A stretch of 64,000 nt of DNA from Turicibacter faecis (GTDB taxonomy: Bacteria; Bacillota_I; Bacilli_A; MOL361; Turicibacteraceae). Shown here in pieces: positions 47,301 to 55,328 of this stretch. A program made the position numbers and the translations under genes. Below the pieces are notes generated by a model. The model had not been told where the DNA came from. It saw nothing but the letters and a program-made list of their open reading frames with translations, and did no database searches. The stretch spans positions 1,866,501 to 1,930,500 of the forward strand of contig NZ_AP028127.1 in the NCBI RefSeq assembly GCF_037076425.1, in the 5' to 3' direction. Within the stretch, counting starts at the first letter, position 1. Every line of letters begins with the position of its first letter.

Positions 47301-49255
47301 TCGTATTGTGCCCCTTGACCAATCGTTTGATCGAGTCCACTATGTTGTTTAATTTCGATTAATTGATAGTCGACATGAGCCCCCACGACTTGCAATTCCT
47401 GTGGAGAAACGTAAGTCGTACTATACGGCTCCCCGTCCAAGTAGACCCGACTTTCAGAAGAAAAACCATCTCCACGAATAATAAGGAGTTCATCTTCTGT
47501 TTCAACTGAATCAATCTTCAATTCATCCAATCCAAAGAACAGATAAGACGTATAGGGCAAAATTTTATTTTGATAAAATTGGCCGTCACCTTTTAATAAA
47601 TCAAACTGAACTAAGTCTAAAATCTGTTGATACTCCTCCGTCGTTGCATAAGTTTTATGAATACTATTCATTGCTCCATCCGGCATTCCAAGTAATTGCA
47701 ACAAATAAGAACCTAATTGGTACGCCGTCATCTCATGAAAGGGCGCCACCGGTTGAAGCTCTGTATTACTATAAATCAAATAAGGTGTTTCATATAAATC
47801 ATGCGCATACGTTTTTTCATTGGTTACGAGTGATAAATTAGGTAAATGATCCCCGAACATCACAACAACTGTTGGTTCTGATAACGTATCGATATATTCG
47901 ACTAACCGCTTGATCTGCACATCTAAGCTATGCATCCGATTCGCATAATCTTGAAGTGGTAAAAGCTCCTCTTTATCTTTCTTCCCCTTAACCGTAATTT
48001 CTGATGTTTCACCATCGGTTAGACTATACGGTTGATGCGTTCCTGCCGTCACGGCATAGATAAAGTTCGGTGCCTCATCTTTTTCCATTGTTTTAATGAT
48101 ATAATCCACTAACAGTGCATCATCGGTTTCATCAATCACGTGTGGTCCATGATCACCCGCCATATATTCTAACGGAACATACGTTTTAAACCCTAGCTGA
48201 CTCACGACGAAATGACGATTATAAAAATTACCTTCATAGTTATGCAAAAACGTCGTTCGATGCCCCTTTTCATTAAAGATTGTTGCCAACGATTGAACCG
48301 GATTTCCTCCTAAAATTTCATCATAAGGATTGGCCCCAGGTTTAAACGCCGACATTGAAATCGATGTTAATGCCTCAAACTCCGTGCGAACCGTTCCCGC
48401 TCCAAAGGTTGGAACAACCATCGTTCCACTCGGATAACTTTCTGTAAGAGATCGAAACGTTGCGATTGGATCTTCACTGTACGTGACCCCTTCAATTTCT
48501 AAAGGATCCATAAACGATTCCAACTGAATCATCACCACATTCGGCAGATTCTCTGCCTGAACCTCTTCAAACGGATAAGACTGTAGGTCGTTCGCTAACG
48601 CCTCCAGATGCTTTTTATTTTGGGTCTGCTCCCCCTGCAAATAAGGGTAAATCGAATTCACAACCGAATACGCAAATCCATATTGGTCATAACTTTTCAC
48701 ATAATTCACTTTATCCGGTGGCATGATGCCTTGCTTCTCAATTCCATATAACCCATAAATAATCGGAATCACCATTGTGGTAAATAAGAGATAGTCTCTT
48801 TTTTTCACCGACGCCTTTACTTTAAATAAAAAAGCCATTCCGACGAATAAGAGCACGATAACTGCTATAAAGAGACCCATCGTCATCGGTGTAAAATAAA
48901 GGTCAATAAGCTTTGCTGCTTCGCCGATTAAAAAAAGATCCGCAAACATCAACGGCATCCCTCTAAAATGAAGGACGACGGCATTGGCAACCGCTAAAAA
49001 TCCCCAAATAAACGTCACAAGAGCAAAGCAAAACCATTTACGCTTCACCAAAAGCGCTAAACTATAACTCACCATGAGAATTAACACATTAACTAAAAAA
49101 TAAAACGGCCGTTGTCCTATAAAATGAACCGCTTGAGATAGCGACCCTAACTGTAACCATTGAATGATGATACTTAATCCTAACGATCCAATCACCATAA
49201 CCCCATAATACCAGTAGTCGCGCCCATACTCCTTAAGTTGTGCCCACCTTTTCAT
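47276..49255 (-). CDS. LTA synthase family protein with extra C-terminal IPT/TIG-like domain
   Basis: 659 residues. Five N-terminal membrane segments (to about 170) and an extracellular sulfatase-fold domain with Glu245 (MIQLESF), Thr288 (GAGTVRTEF) and Asp469-His470 (MFGDHLP), which match the metal and catalytic residues of LtaS. It would transfer glycerol phosphate from phosphatidylglycerol to a lipid or glycan acceptor. Residues 575-659 add a beta-rich domain (IIRGDGFSSESRVYLDGEP), resembling IPT/TIG and not usual in LtaS. I chose the ATG at 49255: GGGAGGAGG lies seven bases before it. Confidence 0.87.
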   Translation of the reverse strand: MKRWAQLKEYGRDYWYYGVMVIGSLGLSIIIQWLQLGSLSQAVHFIGQRPFYFLVNVLILMVSYSLALLVKRKWFCFALVTFIWGFLAVANAVVLHFRGMPLMFADLFLIGEAAKLIDLYFTPMTMGLFIAVIVLLFVGMAFLFKVKASVKKRDYLLFTTMVIPIIYGLYGIEKQGIMPPDKVNYVKSYDQYGFAYSVVNSIYPYLQGEQTQNKKHLEALANDLQSYPFEEVQAENLPNVVMIQLESFMDPLEIEGVTYSEDPIATFRSLTESYPSGTMVVPTFGAGTVRTEFEALTSISMSAFKPGANPYDEILGGNPVQSLATIFNEKGHRTTFLHNYEGNFYNRHFVVSQLGFKTYVPLEYMAGDHGPHVIDETDDALLVDYIIKTMEKDEAPNFIYAVTAGTHQPYSLTDGETSEITVKGKKDKEELLPLQDYANRMHSLDVQIKRLVEYIDTLSEPTVVVMFGDHLPNLSLVTNEKTYAHDLYETPYLIYSNTELQPVAPFHEMTAYQLGSYLLQLLGMPDGAMNSIHKTYATTEEYQQILDLVQFDLLKGDGQFYQNKILPYTSYLFFGLDELKIDSVETEDELLIIRGDGFSSESRVYLDGEPYSTTYVSPQELQVVGAHVDYQLIEIKQHSGLDQTIGQGAQYEKEVSLTN

Positions 49256-49311
49256 GAAGCAACCTCCTCCCATTTACTTAATGGTAGCGTTTCATATTCA
49301 AGCGCTCTTTT

Positions 49312-49340
49312 ATTATAGTCGAAAAATCCCCTCGCTTCAA
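49312..49340 (-). promoter_or_regulatory. Promoter of the LTA-synthase-like gene
   Basis: On the minus strand TTGAAG (49335-49340) and TATAAT (49312-49317) are 17 bases apart, about 55 bases before the start codon. Confidence 0.65.
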
Positions 49341-49510
49341 TGGGTATAAGGTTAATATATTTACCCCTTTCCTCGGATTTAACTAACTCCCCCTATCTCT
49401 ATCTTATGCACACTCATCCCCATCATAACAAAAAGAAACATGCCAGTCCTACACCAGTATGTTCCTTTAAAAGTAAAGAGAGATTCAAATCGTCGCAACA
49501 AATTTACACT

Positions 49511-50017
49511 TTATTCTTGATTCAAAATCAGTTGTACGACCATTCCAATGAGTAAGAGGCTCGTCGTTGTAATCCCCGTTAATAAATATTTTTGTTCACG
49601 CGGTAAAATACGTTTCGGCTTTTTCGGTTTTCGTTTTTTCTTCTCTTTTAACTCCACTTCTAATTCTTCTTGTCCCTCCACCTCCGCCTGCTGTTGTTTA
49701 ACTTCCTCAAAATAGCACGCCACATTCATCGCTAAATGATATCTTTTTCTCGAAAAATTCTTTTTAAGGTCCGCCAACAACGCTGGGTACTTTTCCTCCT
49801 CCCAATGCGTTACGGTATAGTCGAGCATTTCTCCGTTATGTTTTTGAAAGATTAATGGGTCTCCTAGAACGAGGTGATAGCAATCCGTTAAAAATTCTTT
49901 ATCCTCTGAATAGGTCGTCAAGTTTTGAAGTAACATTTCGCGGACTTTCAGTAAGTTTCGGCGTTGTAAAAACACCGTCATTTCTTCCAAGCGCGCTTCT
50001 TTTTCTTCCTCTAACAT
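49511..50017 (-). CDS. Small tail-anchored membrane protein, unknown function
   Basis: 168 residues. The N-terminal two thirds are charged and helical (LEEEKEARLEEMTVFLQRRN), followed by a Lys/Pro-rich stretch (KKKRKPKKPKRILPREQ) and one C-terminal membrane segment (about 143-163). The positive stretch before the helix puts the soluble part in the cytoplasm. I recognise no family. I chose the ATG at 50017, since AAAGGGGGAG lies just upstream; an in-frame ATG six codons earlier overlaps that site. Confidence 0.7.
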   Translation of the reverse strand: MLEEEKEARLEEMTVFLQRRNLLKVREMLLQNLTTYSEDKEFLTDCYHLVLGDPLIFQKHNGEMLDYTVTHWEEEKYPALLADLKKNFSRKRYHLAMNVACYFEEVKQQQAEVEGQEELEVELKEKKKRKPKKPKRILPREQKYLLTGITTTSLLLIGMVVQLILNQE

Positions 50018-50047
50018 GTAAACTCCCCCTTTCATCCATCACGCCTT

Positions 50048-50077
50048 ATTACATTATATTCATTAAAAGTTCGACAA
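50048..50077 (-). promoter_or_regulatory. Possible promoter of the tail-anchored protein gene
   Basis: On the minus strand TTGTCG (50072-50077) and TGTAAT (50048-50053) are 18 bases apart. The -35 box is the recurring TTGTCG hexamer. Confidence 0.45.
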
Positions 50078-50108
50078 TATAACTCACTGTTACTTTTTTT
50101 CACAGACA

Positions 50109-50142
50109 TAAAAAGAGGCCCCATGAGGGAGCCTCTTTTTAT
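50109..50142. terminator. Terminator after dedA (bidirectional)
   Basis: AAAAAGAGGC and GCCTCTTTTT form a strong stem with a ten-base loop, with A/T runs on both sides. It lies about 85 bases after the stop of the DedA gene. Confidence 0.85.
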
Positions 50143-50226
50143 TAATCATTAGGTGTCACGATTTTAACCTACATACCTTCCACGCCACTATCATTATATG
50201 CTAGATTTAACCAAATCATACATCAT

Positions 50227-50832
50227 TTATAGGGGATATTTCATCTTCTTTCGCTCGTGCACTTTTTTTAGGGCGATGCCCCCGATGATCAAGCCAAATC
50301 CGAGTAAAATAAACCATTTCCCTTTGTCATAGTAACCCATGACCTCGCGCCAACGATCCGCTAAAACATACCCAAGTGTAATGAGGAGGCTATTCCAAGC
50401 AAAAATCCCGATGGATGAGGCGAGGATGAAGGTCGTGACGCTTTGTTTTGTAATTCCTGCCATAAAGGAAATGTATGTTCGAAAGAGTGGAATCACGCGC
50501 CCGATCGCTACAGAGAAGGTCGCGTATTTTTTGTAAAAGTGCTGGGTGGATTCAATTCCTCTCTTTGTACTTGGATATCGGTGTTTCATGAATTCTAGGA
50601 CACGACTTCCGCCGCTATACCCGATACTGTAACAAATCATTGAACCGAGTAATCCTGCAACGACGCTGATGAAAATCACTAGAAGCAGTGGCCGCCCACT
50701 CGATACGGCCATGGCACCTGATAGTGGTAACACCACCTCACTTGGAAGAGGAAGGCACGCATATTCACAGGCAATAAAGAGAAACATCGCAATCATTCCG
50801 TATTGTGCAATAAACTCAATGATCCATTCCAT
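50227..50832 (-). CDS. DedA family membrane protein
   Basis: 201 residues with about five hydrophobic segments. EYACLPLPSEVVLPLSGAMA and GRVIPLFRTYISFMAGI (with the conserved R-x3-P-x2-R) are typical of DedA/SNARE-associated proteins. Members flip undecaprenyl phosphate or phospholipids across the membrane and thus recycle carrier lipid. This role would fit the glycan-rich neighbourhood, but a specific substrate cannot be read. The gene appears to be monocistronic. Confidence 0.9.
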   Translation of the reverse strand: MEWIIEFIAQYGMIAMFLFIACEYACLPLPSEVVLPLSGAMAVSSGRPLLLVIFISVVAGLLGSMICYSIGYSGGSRVLEFMKHRYPSTKRGIESTQHFYKKYATFSVAIGRVIPLFRTYISFMAGITKQSVTTFILASSIGIFAWNSLLITLGYVLADRWREVMGYYDKGKWFILLGFGLIIGGIALKKVHERKKMKYPL

Positions 50833-50861
50833 TCTATCATCCCCCTCTATTCACTACTAAC

Positions 50862-50875
50862 GGTTCGTACGAACC
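50862..50875. promoter_or_regulatory. Perfect 14-base palindrome upstream of the DedA gene
   Basis: GGTTCGTACGAACC lies 30 bases upstream of the start codon, in the spacer of about 170 bases before the IS3-like remnant. It is likely to be an operator; no promoter boxes stand out next to it. Confidence 0.4.
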
Positions 50876-50994
50876 CTAAACATCTCTCTTACTTTTTCTA
50901 TCCTATGTCCCGCCATCTTCTCCTAGTACCCCACTTTTTATGAATCCTGTAATATTTCACTCAAAATCCTCTTTTTCAAACGCCTGAATAGGAT

Positions 50995-51116
50995 ACACTT
51001 AGTTGGACAAATAATTAAGGGTCTAGTTTATTTTAACTTTAACCTTAAAGGAGTCCTATCATGTCAAAACCTAAAACAACCCGTCGTAAATTTACTGATG
51101 AATTTAAAAAGACGAA
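50995..51116 (+). pseudogene. Left end and first codons of an IS3-type element, cut by IS30
   Basis: A TTGGACAAATAATTAAGG end-like sequence, a ribosome site (AAAGGAG) and an ATG at 51061 lead into MSKPKTTRRKFTDEFKK, which is the typical start of an IS3-family OrfA. The frame stops being coherent at 51117, where the IS30 inverted repeat begins. No continuation is visible on the other side of IS30. Confidence 0.7.
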
Positions 51117-52163
51117 TTGTCAATACAAATGCGACAGTTTCTCATGAAATAGCTCGAATGAAGTTTTCCAACCTAAGCATTTTCGTGGTCGATGATTAAT
51201 GAGGAGGAGGGCTTCATCAATCTCTTTCTCACTAACTCGTGCTAAGTCCGTCTTCTTCGGAAAGAATTCTCGAAGAAGACCATTGGCATTTTCATTACTT
51301 CCTCTTTGCCAAGAGGAATAGGCGTCAGCGAAGTAAACAGGAACCTTTAAATCTGCTTCTACTTTGGAATAACAAGCAAACTCTTTTCCTCGATCAACGG
51401 TATAAGTTTTAAAGGTGTCTTTAGGAAAATGTTCATATAACTCACTAATCGCTCGGTACATTTCAGATGCTGAGCGATTTTCGATTTTAACGGCGACATA
51501 AAATCGTGTTTGACGTTCAATAAATGTAGCTAAACATCCTTTACTTTTACCACGGCTTGAAACAACTGTATCAAGTTCCCAATGACCAAATGCCTGACGT
51601 TTTTTTACCTCTTTCGGACGTTGATGAATTGATGTCCCAATGTTAAATCGTCCGCGTGTTTCTCGTGGTTTTCGGCGTTTTCCCTTTTGCCTTAAACAGC
51701 TTAAATCCCCTAACAAAATCGTTCCGTCATAAATCCAACGATAAATAGTTTTGAATGAAATAACACCCTTTAAAACCGTATTAGAAATTTGTTCAGGCGA
51801 CCAGGTTAACTTTAAATAATGTTGGATGGTTTGAATAACTTCTTCAGATTTGGTCTCTGGACGATGACAAACTAAGCGACGTTGCTCGGCTAATTTATCT
51901 GCTAGCTCTGCTTGATACGTCTTTTGAGTATTTCGTTTTAGTTCACGAGCAATGGTTGAATGATGACGATTTAATTGCCCCGCAATTTGTCTCGTTGAAT
52001 AACCCATTTTTGAAAGAACTTCTATACGTGTACGCTCAAATGTGTTAAGATGTTTATAACTCATAAATAGATCTCCTTGTTAAGAATTTGGTGTGGTAAC
52101 TTCATTCTATAACAAAGAATTCTATTTATGAGCTTTTTTTATTTGTCGCACTTAATATTACAA
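51117..52163. mobile_element. IS30-family insertion sequence
   Basis: About 1.05 kb bounded by imperfect inverted repeats (51117-51136 and 52144-52163; both read TTGT at the outside and GCGACA inside) with one full transposase gene on the minus strand. Both ends and the gene look intact, so it may be active. Flanking duplications are not evident. Confidence 0.8.
51120..52064 (-). CDS. IS30-family transposase
   Basis: 314 residues, normal length. An N-terminal helix-turn-helix (FERTRIEVLSKMGYSTRQIA, RHHSTIARELKRNT) is followed by the DDE domain: Asp in HWELDTVVS, Asp in TYTVDRGKEF and Glu in QRGSNENANGLLREFFPK. All three catalytic residues are present. The stop codon lies inside the inverted repeat of the element. 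Confidence 0.93.
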   Translation of the reverse strand: MSYKHLNTFERTRIEVLSKMGYSTRQIAGQLNRHHSTIARELKRNTQKTYQAELADKLAEQRRLVCHRPETKSEEVIQTIQHYLKLTWSPEQISNTVLKGVISFKTIYRWIYDGTILLGDLSCLRQKGKRRKPRETRGRFNIGTSIHQRPKEVKKRQAFGHWELDTVVSSRGKSKGCLATFIERQTRFYVAVKIENRSASEMYRAISELYEHFPKDTFKTYTVDRGKEFACYSKVEADLKVPVYFADAYSSWQRGSNENANGLLREFFPKKTDLARVSEKEIDEALLLINHRPRKCLGWKTSFELFHEKLSHLY

Positions 52164-52170
52164 TCTGTCA

Positions 52171-52427
52171 TTCCAAAATATTTAAATTTAAAAAGGAAAT
52201 CGCTCCATTGAGGCGTATTTTAAAGTAGGAAGATGATTCGATACTTTAAAAATGATATAATGGGTCCCCTGCGCCAAGTAGCGAAAGCTCTTGGCTATCC
52301 TCCGCTAGTAGGGCTTTGGCCCGCTATTAGTTTCAAAATATTTAAATTTAAAAAAGGAAAATCCTCTATTCACGCGTATTGTAAGATAGAAAGATGTTTT
52401 GACATCGTTAGTATGCTATAATAAACG
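52171..52427 (+). repeat. Two diverged direct repeats of about 93 bases, each ending in an extended -10 promoter
   Basis: Copy one (52171-52263) and copy two (52331-52427) both begin CAAAATATTTAAATTTAAAA and end with TGN-TATAAT (TATAAT at 52256-52261 and 52417-52422). Between them is a GC-richer segment of about 65 bases with short inverted repeats (GCCAAG/CTTGGC, AGTAGCG/CGCTAGT). The second copy probably drives the Rpn-family gene. Confidence 0.7.
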
Positions 52428-52492
52428 GAGGAAAAATAAGATGATAAATTTAGAGGATTTAATGAAACAAGTGAAAGGGGGTTGGAGAAGAC

Positions 52493-53350
52493 GTGGGACC
52501 GGTACTATTACCCCCAACAATGGATTTTGTTTTCAAAGGGCTGTTTGGAAACGAGAAGAGACCAGAACTGTTAATTTCATTTTTAAATGCGGTATTAACA
52601 CCCGATGAACCGATTACTTCGATTACCTTTAAGGATCGAGTACTCGATAAACAATATAAAAATGATAAACTCGGATCGTTAGATATTTTAGCTACAACAA
52701 ACAAAGGGGAGTTAATCAATGTTGAGGTTCAGGTGGCGGATGAAAGGAACATGATTGAGCGGAGTTTGTTTTATTGGAGTCGGTTATTTTCGGGACAACT
52801 TCAAAGCGGGAACCCTTATCAAAAACTTGAGCGAACGATTTGTATTAACCTTCTCGATTTTAATTTACTGGATACGCACGAGTATCATAGTTGTTATGTC
52901 CTAAAGGAAAAGGAACGTAATGAAGTACTCAGTGACTTATTAGAACTACACTTTATTGAACTTGATAAAATAAAAGATATAAAGCAGGCAAGCGACATTA
53001 AAACACACTTAGAAGCATGGCTTGAATTTATTAAGCATCCAGAAAGCCAAGTGAGCTACGAGTTAGCTCGCCAAGATGAAGCCATTCGTGAAGCCAAAGA
53101 TGACCTCCTGATTTTAAGTTGTAATGAGCAGTTCCGTTTATATTATGAGGCACGTTTAAAAGCGTTGCTCGATAAAACGAGCCGCCTACAAACGGCGAGA
53201 GAGGAAGGCCTCGCACAAGGAATTGAGCAAGAAAAGTTAAAACATCTTAAAAATTGTTTTTCTCTTGAATTGAGCGAGGAGCAAATTGCACGAATTACTG
53301 AACTGTCAATTGATGAAGTGCGGCGATTAAGACAGGAATTAACGTTTTAA
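52493..53350 (+). CDS. Rpn/PD-(D/E)XK nuclease-family transposase-like protein
   Basis: 285 residues. LLPPTMDFVFKGLFGNEKRP, then SLDILATTNKGELINVEVQV (Asp and Glu-x-Gln of the nuclease core) and NMIERSLFYWSRLFSGQL are typical of the PF12784/Rpn family of recombination-promoting nucleases. I used the GTG at 52493 (GGAG upstream). A better ribosome site (GGAGG) precedes an ATG at 52441 whose frame is displaced by one base; a frameshift near the 5' end is therefore possible. The C-terminal tail is a charged coiled coil. Confidence 0.85.
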   Translation: MGPVLLPPTMDFVFKGLFGNEKRPELLISFLNAVLTPDEPITSITFKDRVLDKQYKNDKLGSLDILATTNKGELINVEVQVADERNMIERSLFYWSRLFSGQLQSGNPYQKLERTICINLLDFNLLDTHEYHSCYVLKEKERNEVLSDLLELHFIELDKIKDIKQASDIKTHLEAWLEFIKHPESQVSYELARQDEAIREAKDDLLILSCNEQFRLYYEARLKALLDKTSRLQTAREEGLAQGIEQEKLKHLKNCFSLELSEEQIARITELSIDEVRRLRQELTF

Positions 53351-53382
53351 ATAACTCCGAGAATGGATGACTTCCATGAAAA

Positions 53383-53412
53383 AAGACCTCTTACCAAAAT
53401 TGTAAGAGGTCT
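53383..53412. terminator. Bidirectional terminator between Rpn and LCP genes
   Basis: AAGACCTCTTAC and GTAAGAGGTCTT form a 12-pair stem with a six-base loop, with A-run and T-run on the two sides. The two genes converge here. Confidence 0.92.
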
Positions 53413-53416
53413 TTTT

Positions 53417-54424
53417 TTACTTCTCAATATAACCAAATTTTTCGTAAATCGTTGCTTCCATTTCTTTGACGCGTTTTGAAGGCTCATAGTTTGAATCTCC
53501 ATAAATATCTTCATGGACGTCCTTCACTAATTGTTGGTAACTATCGACAATATAAAGTGGACTATAACCGTTATATGTCACGCTCTGATTCACTGTTTCA
53601 CCACTTCCACGTGGAATTTGATACGATTGGATATTTCCTAAATCAACTTTTAAAGCTTTCATTCCCAGCGATAAAATTTCATTTGTTGAAATATTCGTTT
53701 CAATATATGGCAAACATTCATTGACTAAGTCTAATAATTGTGAGTAATCAAGTGTTGATAACTTTGAAAACATTGCCTTCATAACAGCAGTCTGGCGATC
53801 CATTCGGACATAATCATTGTCTGAATAACGCAAACGCATATATCCTAATGCTTGCTTACCATCTAAATGTTGATAACCACTATGCGATACTTCTGCAATA
53901 AACGGAACTTCATTTTCATAAATCTCCAATTCAATTCCACCCATCGCATCAATAACATGCTCTACAGCTTCAAAATTGAAGGCCACATAACGTGTAAGGT
54001 CTAAATCAAAATTGTAGTTAATCGTCTGTAACGCGAGTTTAGCCCCTCCGTAAGCATAGGCATGATTTAACTTTTCAAAATCCTGTTTAACTCCAGGAAT
54101 ATAAATGAGCGTGTCGCGCTGTAACGACGTAATTTTAGCCTCATTATTCTTCGTATCTAGCGATAAAATTTTCATCGCATCACTGCGTCCATCTGTTTCA
54201 TCCCCATTTTTATCAATCCCAAAGATGGCGATATTAATGACCTGAGATCGTTTCTCTTTTTCTAACAGATCTTTTTCAATTCCCGCCTCCGTTTTATCAA
54301 TCTTCTCCGTCATGTCCATTTTTGAAAGCGTTGAATTTACAACATAATAAGCGGCCCCAACTCCACCTCCGACAAGTAAAACAACCACTCCGAGTATGAT
54401 CCATAACACTTTAAATCGCTTCAT
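53417..54424 (-). CDS. LytR-CpsA-Psr (LCP) family glycopolymer ligase
   Basis: 335 residues. One N-terminal membrane segment (about 6-28), then the extracellular LCP domain: IAIFGIDKNGDETDGRSDAM, ITSLQRDTLIYIPG, KLNHAYAYGG, and the arginine pair in YMRLRYSDNDYVRMDRQ. LCP enzymes move lipid-linked glycans (teichoic acid, capsule) to peptidoglycan. This one may attach one of the two polysaccharides made in the window (inference). It has its own promoter. Confidence 0.92.
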   Translation of the reverse strand: MKRFKVLWIILGVVVLLVGGGVGAAYYVVNSTLSKMDMTEKIDKTEAGIEKDLLEKEKRSQVINIAIFGIDKNGDETDGRSDAMKILSLDTKNNEAKITSLQRDTLIYIPGVKQDFEKLNHAYAYGGAKLALQTINYNFDLDLTRYVAFNFEAVEHVIDAMGGIELEIYENEVPFIAEVSHSGYQHLDGKQALGYMRLRYSDNDYVRMDRQTAVMKAMFSKLSTLDYSQLLDLVNECLPYIETNISTNEILSLGMKALKVDLGNIQSYQIPRGSGETVNQSVTYNGYSPLYIVDSYQQLVKDVHEDIYGDSNYEPSKRVKEMEATIYEKFGYIEK

Positions 54425-54463
54425 GATTTTCCCTCCAAATCTCTATATAAACTCTTTTTTAAA

Positions 54464-54483
54464 ATTATACCATATCCCGACAA
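54464..54483 (-). promoter_or_regulatory. Extended -10 promoter of the LCP gene with TTGTCGG half-site
   Basis: On the minus strand TGG precedes TATAAT (54464-54469). TTGTCGG ends seven bases upstream of TATAAT. No -35 box is present at normal distance. Confidence 0.55.
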
Positions 54484-54500
54484 ATCATAGCTATTTTTTA

Positions 54501-55277
54501 TTATCGTTTGAAAATCTTTTCAAAAATATTTTGGAGTGATTCAATCCCTGATTGAATAGATTCCGTCAGTATCTCTTTAACTTCACTCCACTTGCTTTCT
54601 AGTGTTCCTTTCTCCATCGCTAGATGCACATCTTCTTTCAACTGAAGAAATTGTTCATCTCCTTCCGATAAAGATAACGCCTGCTCAATCACCGTTAACG
54701 ATTTCTCATACTGACGTTTCTCATAGTACGTCACGGCTTCTACTAATAAATCTTGAAGCCACCAACGTTTAGCGGTGTCCGCTAATTGCCTCGACTTTTC
54801 ATAGTTTGGATCCTCCTCAATCACCTGTAAATACAGGTGATAGGCTTCCTCCCACTTTTTTTGAATGGCTAGCTTTTCAGCCTCTTTAAACTGTTGGCGT
54901 GATTGCTTCAATTCATCAACCTTTGTTTGAACATCTTGAATCAAGGAAGGACGATTAGCAAATGCTTCGATTCGTTCCACGCCCCCTATCGCTTCATGAT
55001 AAGTGACTTGTTCTTGTCGGTACTCCTCAAATAATTGATTCGCTTCTTCTAATAAAAAGTGATCAAAGTCCTCGCCATATTTAGTTGATAACCGATAGCG
55101 AATCGATTCAAAAGCAATCAAATCATTTTCTTCGTAATAGCTAATCGCTTGATTGTAAACTCTTTTTAATTGATACTCCCTAATGACTAGGCACCCCACG
55201 CAAAGAATGATAAAGGCGGCAACCCCCATCACTATCATCCTTTGATGTTCGCTAATCCAAACTTTTAAACGATTCAT
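54501..55277 (-). CDS. Membrane-anchored TPR/coiled-coil protein, unknown function
   Basis: 258 residues. One N-terminal membrane segment (about 15-33), then an all-helical region with TPR-like pairs (EAYHLYLQVIEEDPNYEKS, QYEKSLTVIEQALSLSEGD). No signal for lipid attachment. The start at 55277 is fixed by AAGGAGGTC; in-frame starts upstream would run into a hairpin. Similar in style to the lipoprotein 17664-18572. Its gene follows the TPR/GGDEF-like gene, with a terminator-like hairpin between. Confidence 0.75.
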   Translation of the reverse strand: MNRLKVWISEHQRMIVMGVAAFIILCVGCLVIREYQLKRVYNQAISYYEENDLIAFESIRYRLSTKYGEDFDHFLLEEANQLFEEYRQEQVTYHEAIGGVERIEAFANRPSLIQDVQTKVDELKQSRQQFKEAEKLAIQKKWEEAYHLYLQVIEEDPNYEKSRQLADTAKRWWLQDLLVEAVTYYEKRQYEKSLTVIEQALSLSEGDEQFLQLKEDVHLAMEKGTLESKWSEVKEILTESIQSGIESLQNIFEKIFKR

Positions 55278-55297
55278 CCAAAAGACCTCCTTTTTTA

Positions 55298-55323
55298 AAA
55301 AAGGACCCATCATTTGATGGGTC
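55298..55323 (-). terminator. Terminator/attenuator between two genes of the TPR cluster
   Basis: GACCCATCA and TGATGGGTC form a stem with a two-base TT-type loop, followed on the minus strand by TTTTTT and, immediately after, the AAGGAGG site of the next gene. It may reduce, rather than abolish, read-through. Confidence 0.75.
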
Positions 55324-55328
55324 AATGA

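Noticed and set aside
49437-49463. Possible terminator after the tail-anchored protein gene
   Set aside because: Only about five base pairs form before mismatches; too weak to call.
50862-50875. LexA box
   Set aside because: The Bacillota LexA consensus is CGAAC-N4-GTTCG; here the half-sites are in the opposite order and two bases apart.
51105-52175. Target-site duplication of IS30
   Set aside because: The bases outside the two inverted repeats do not match convincingly.
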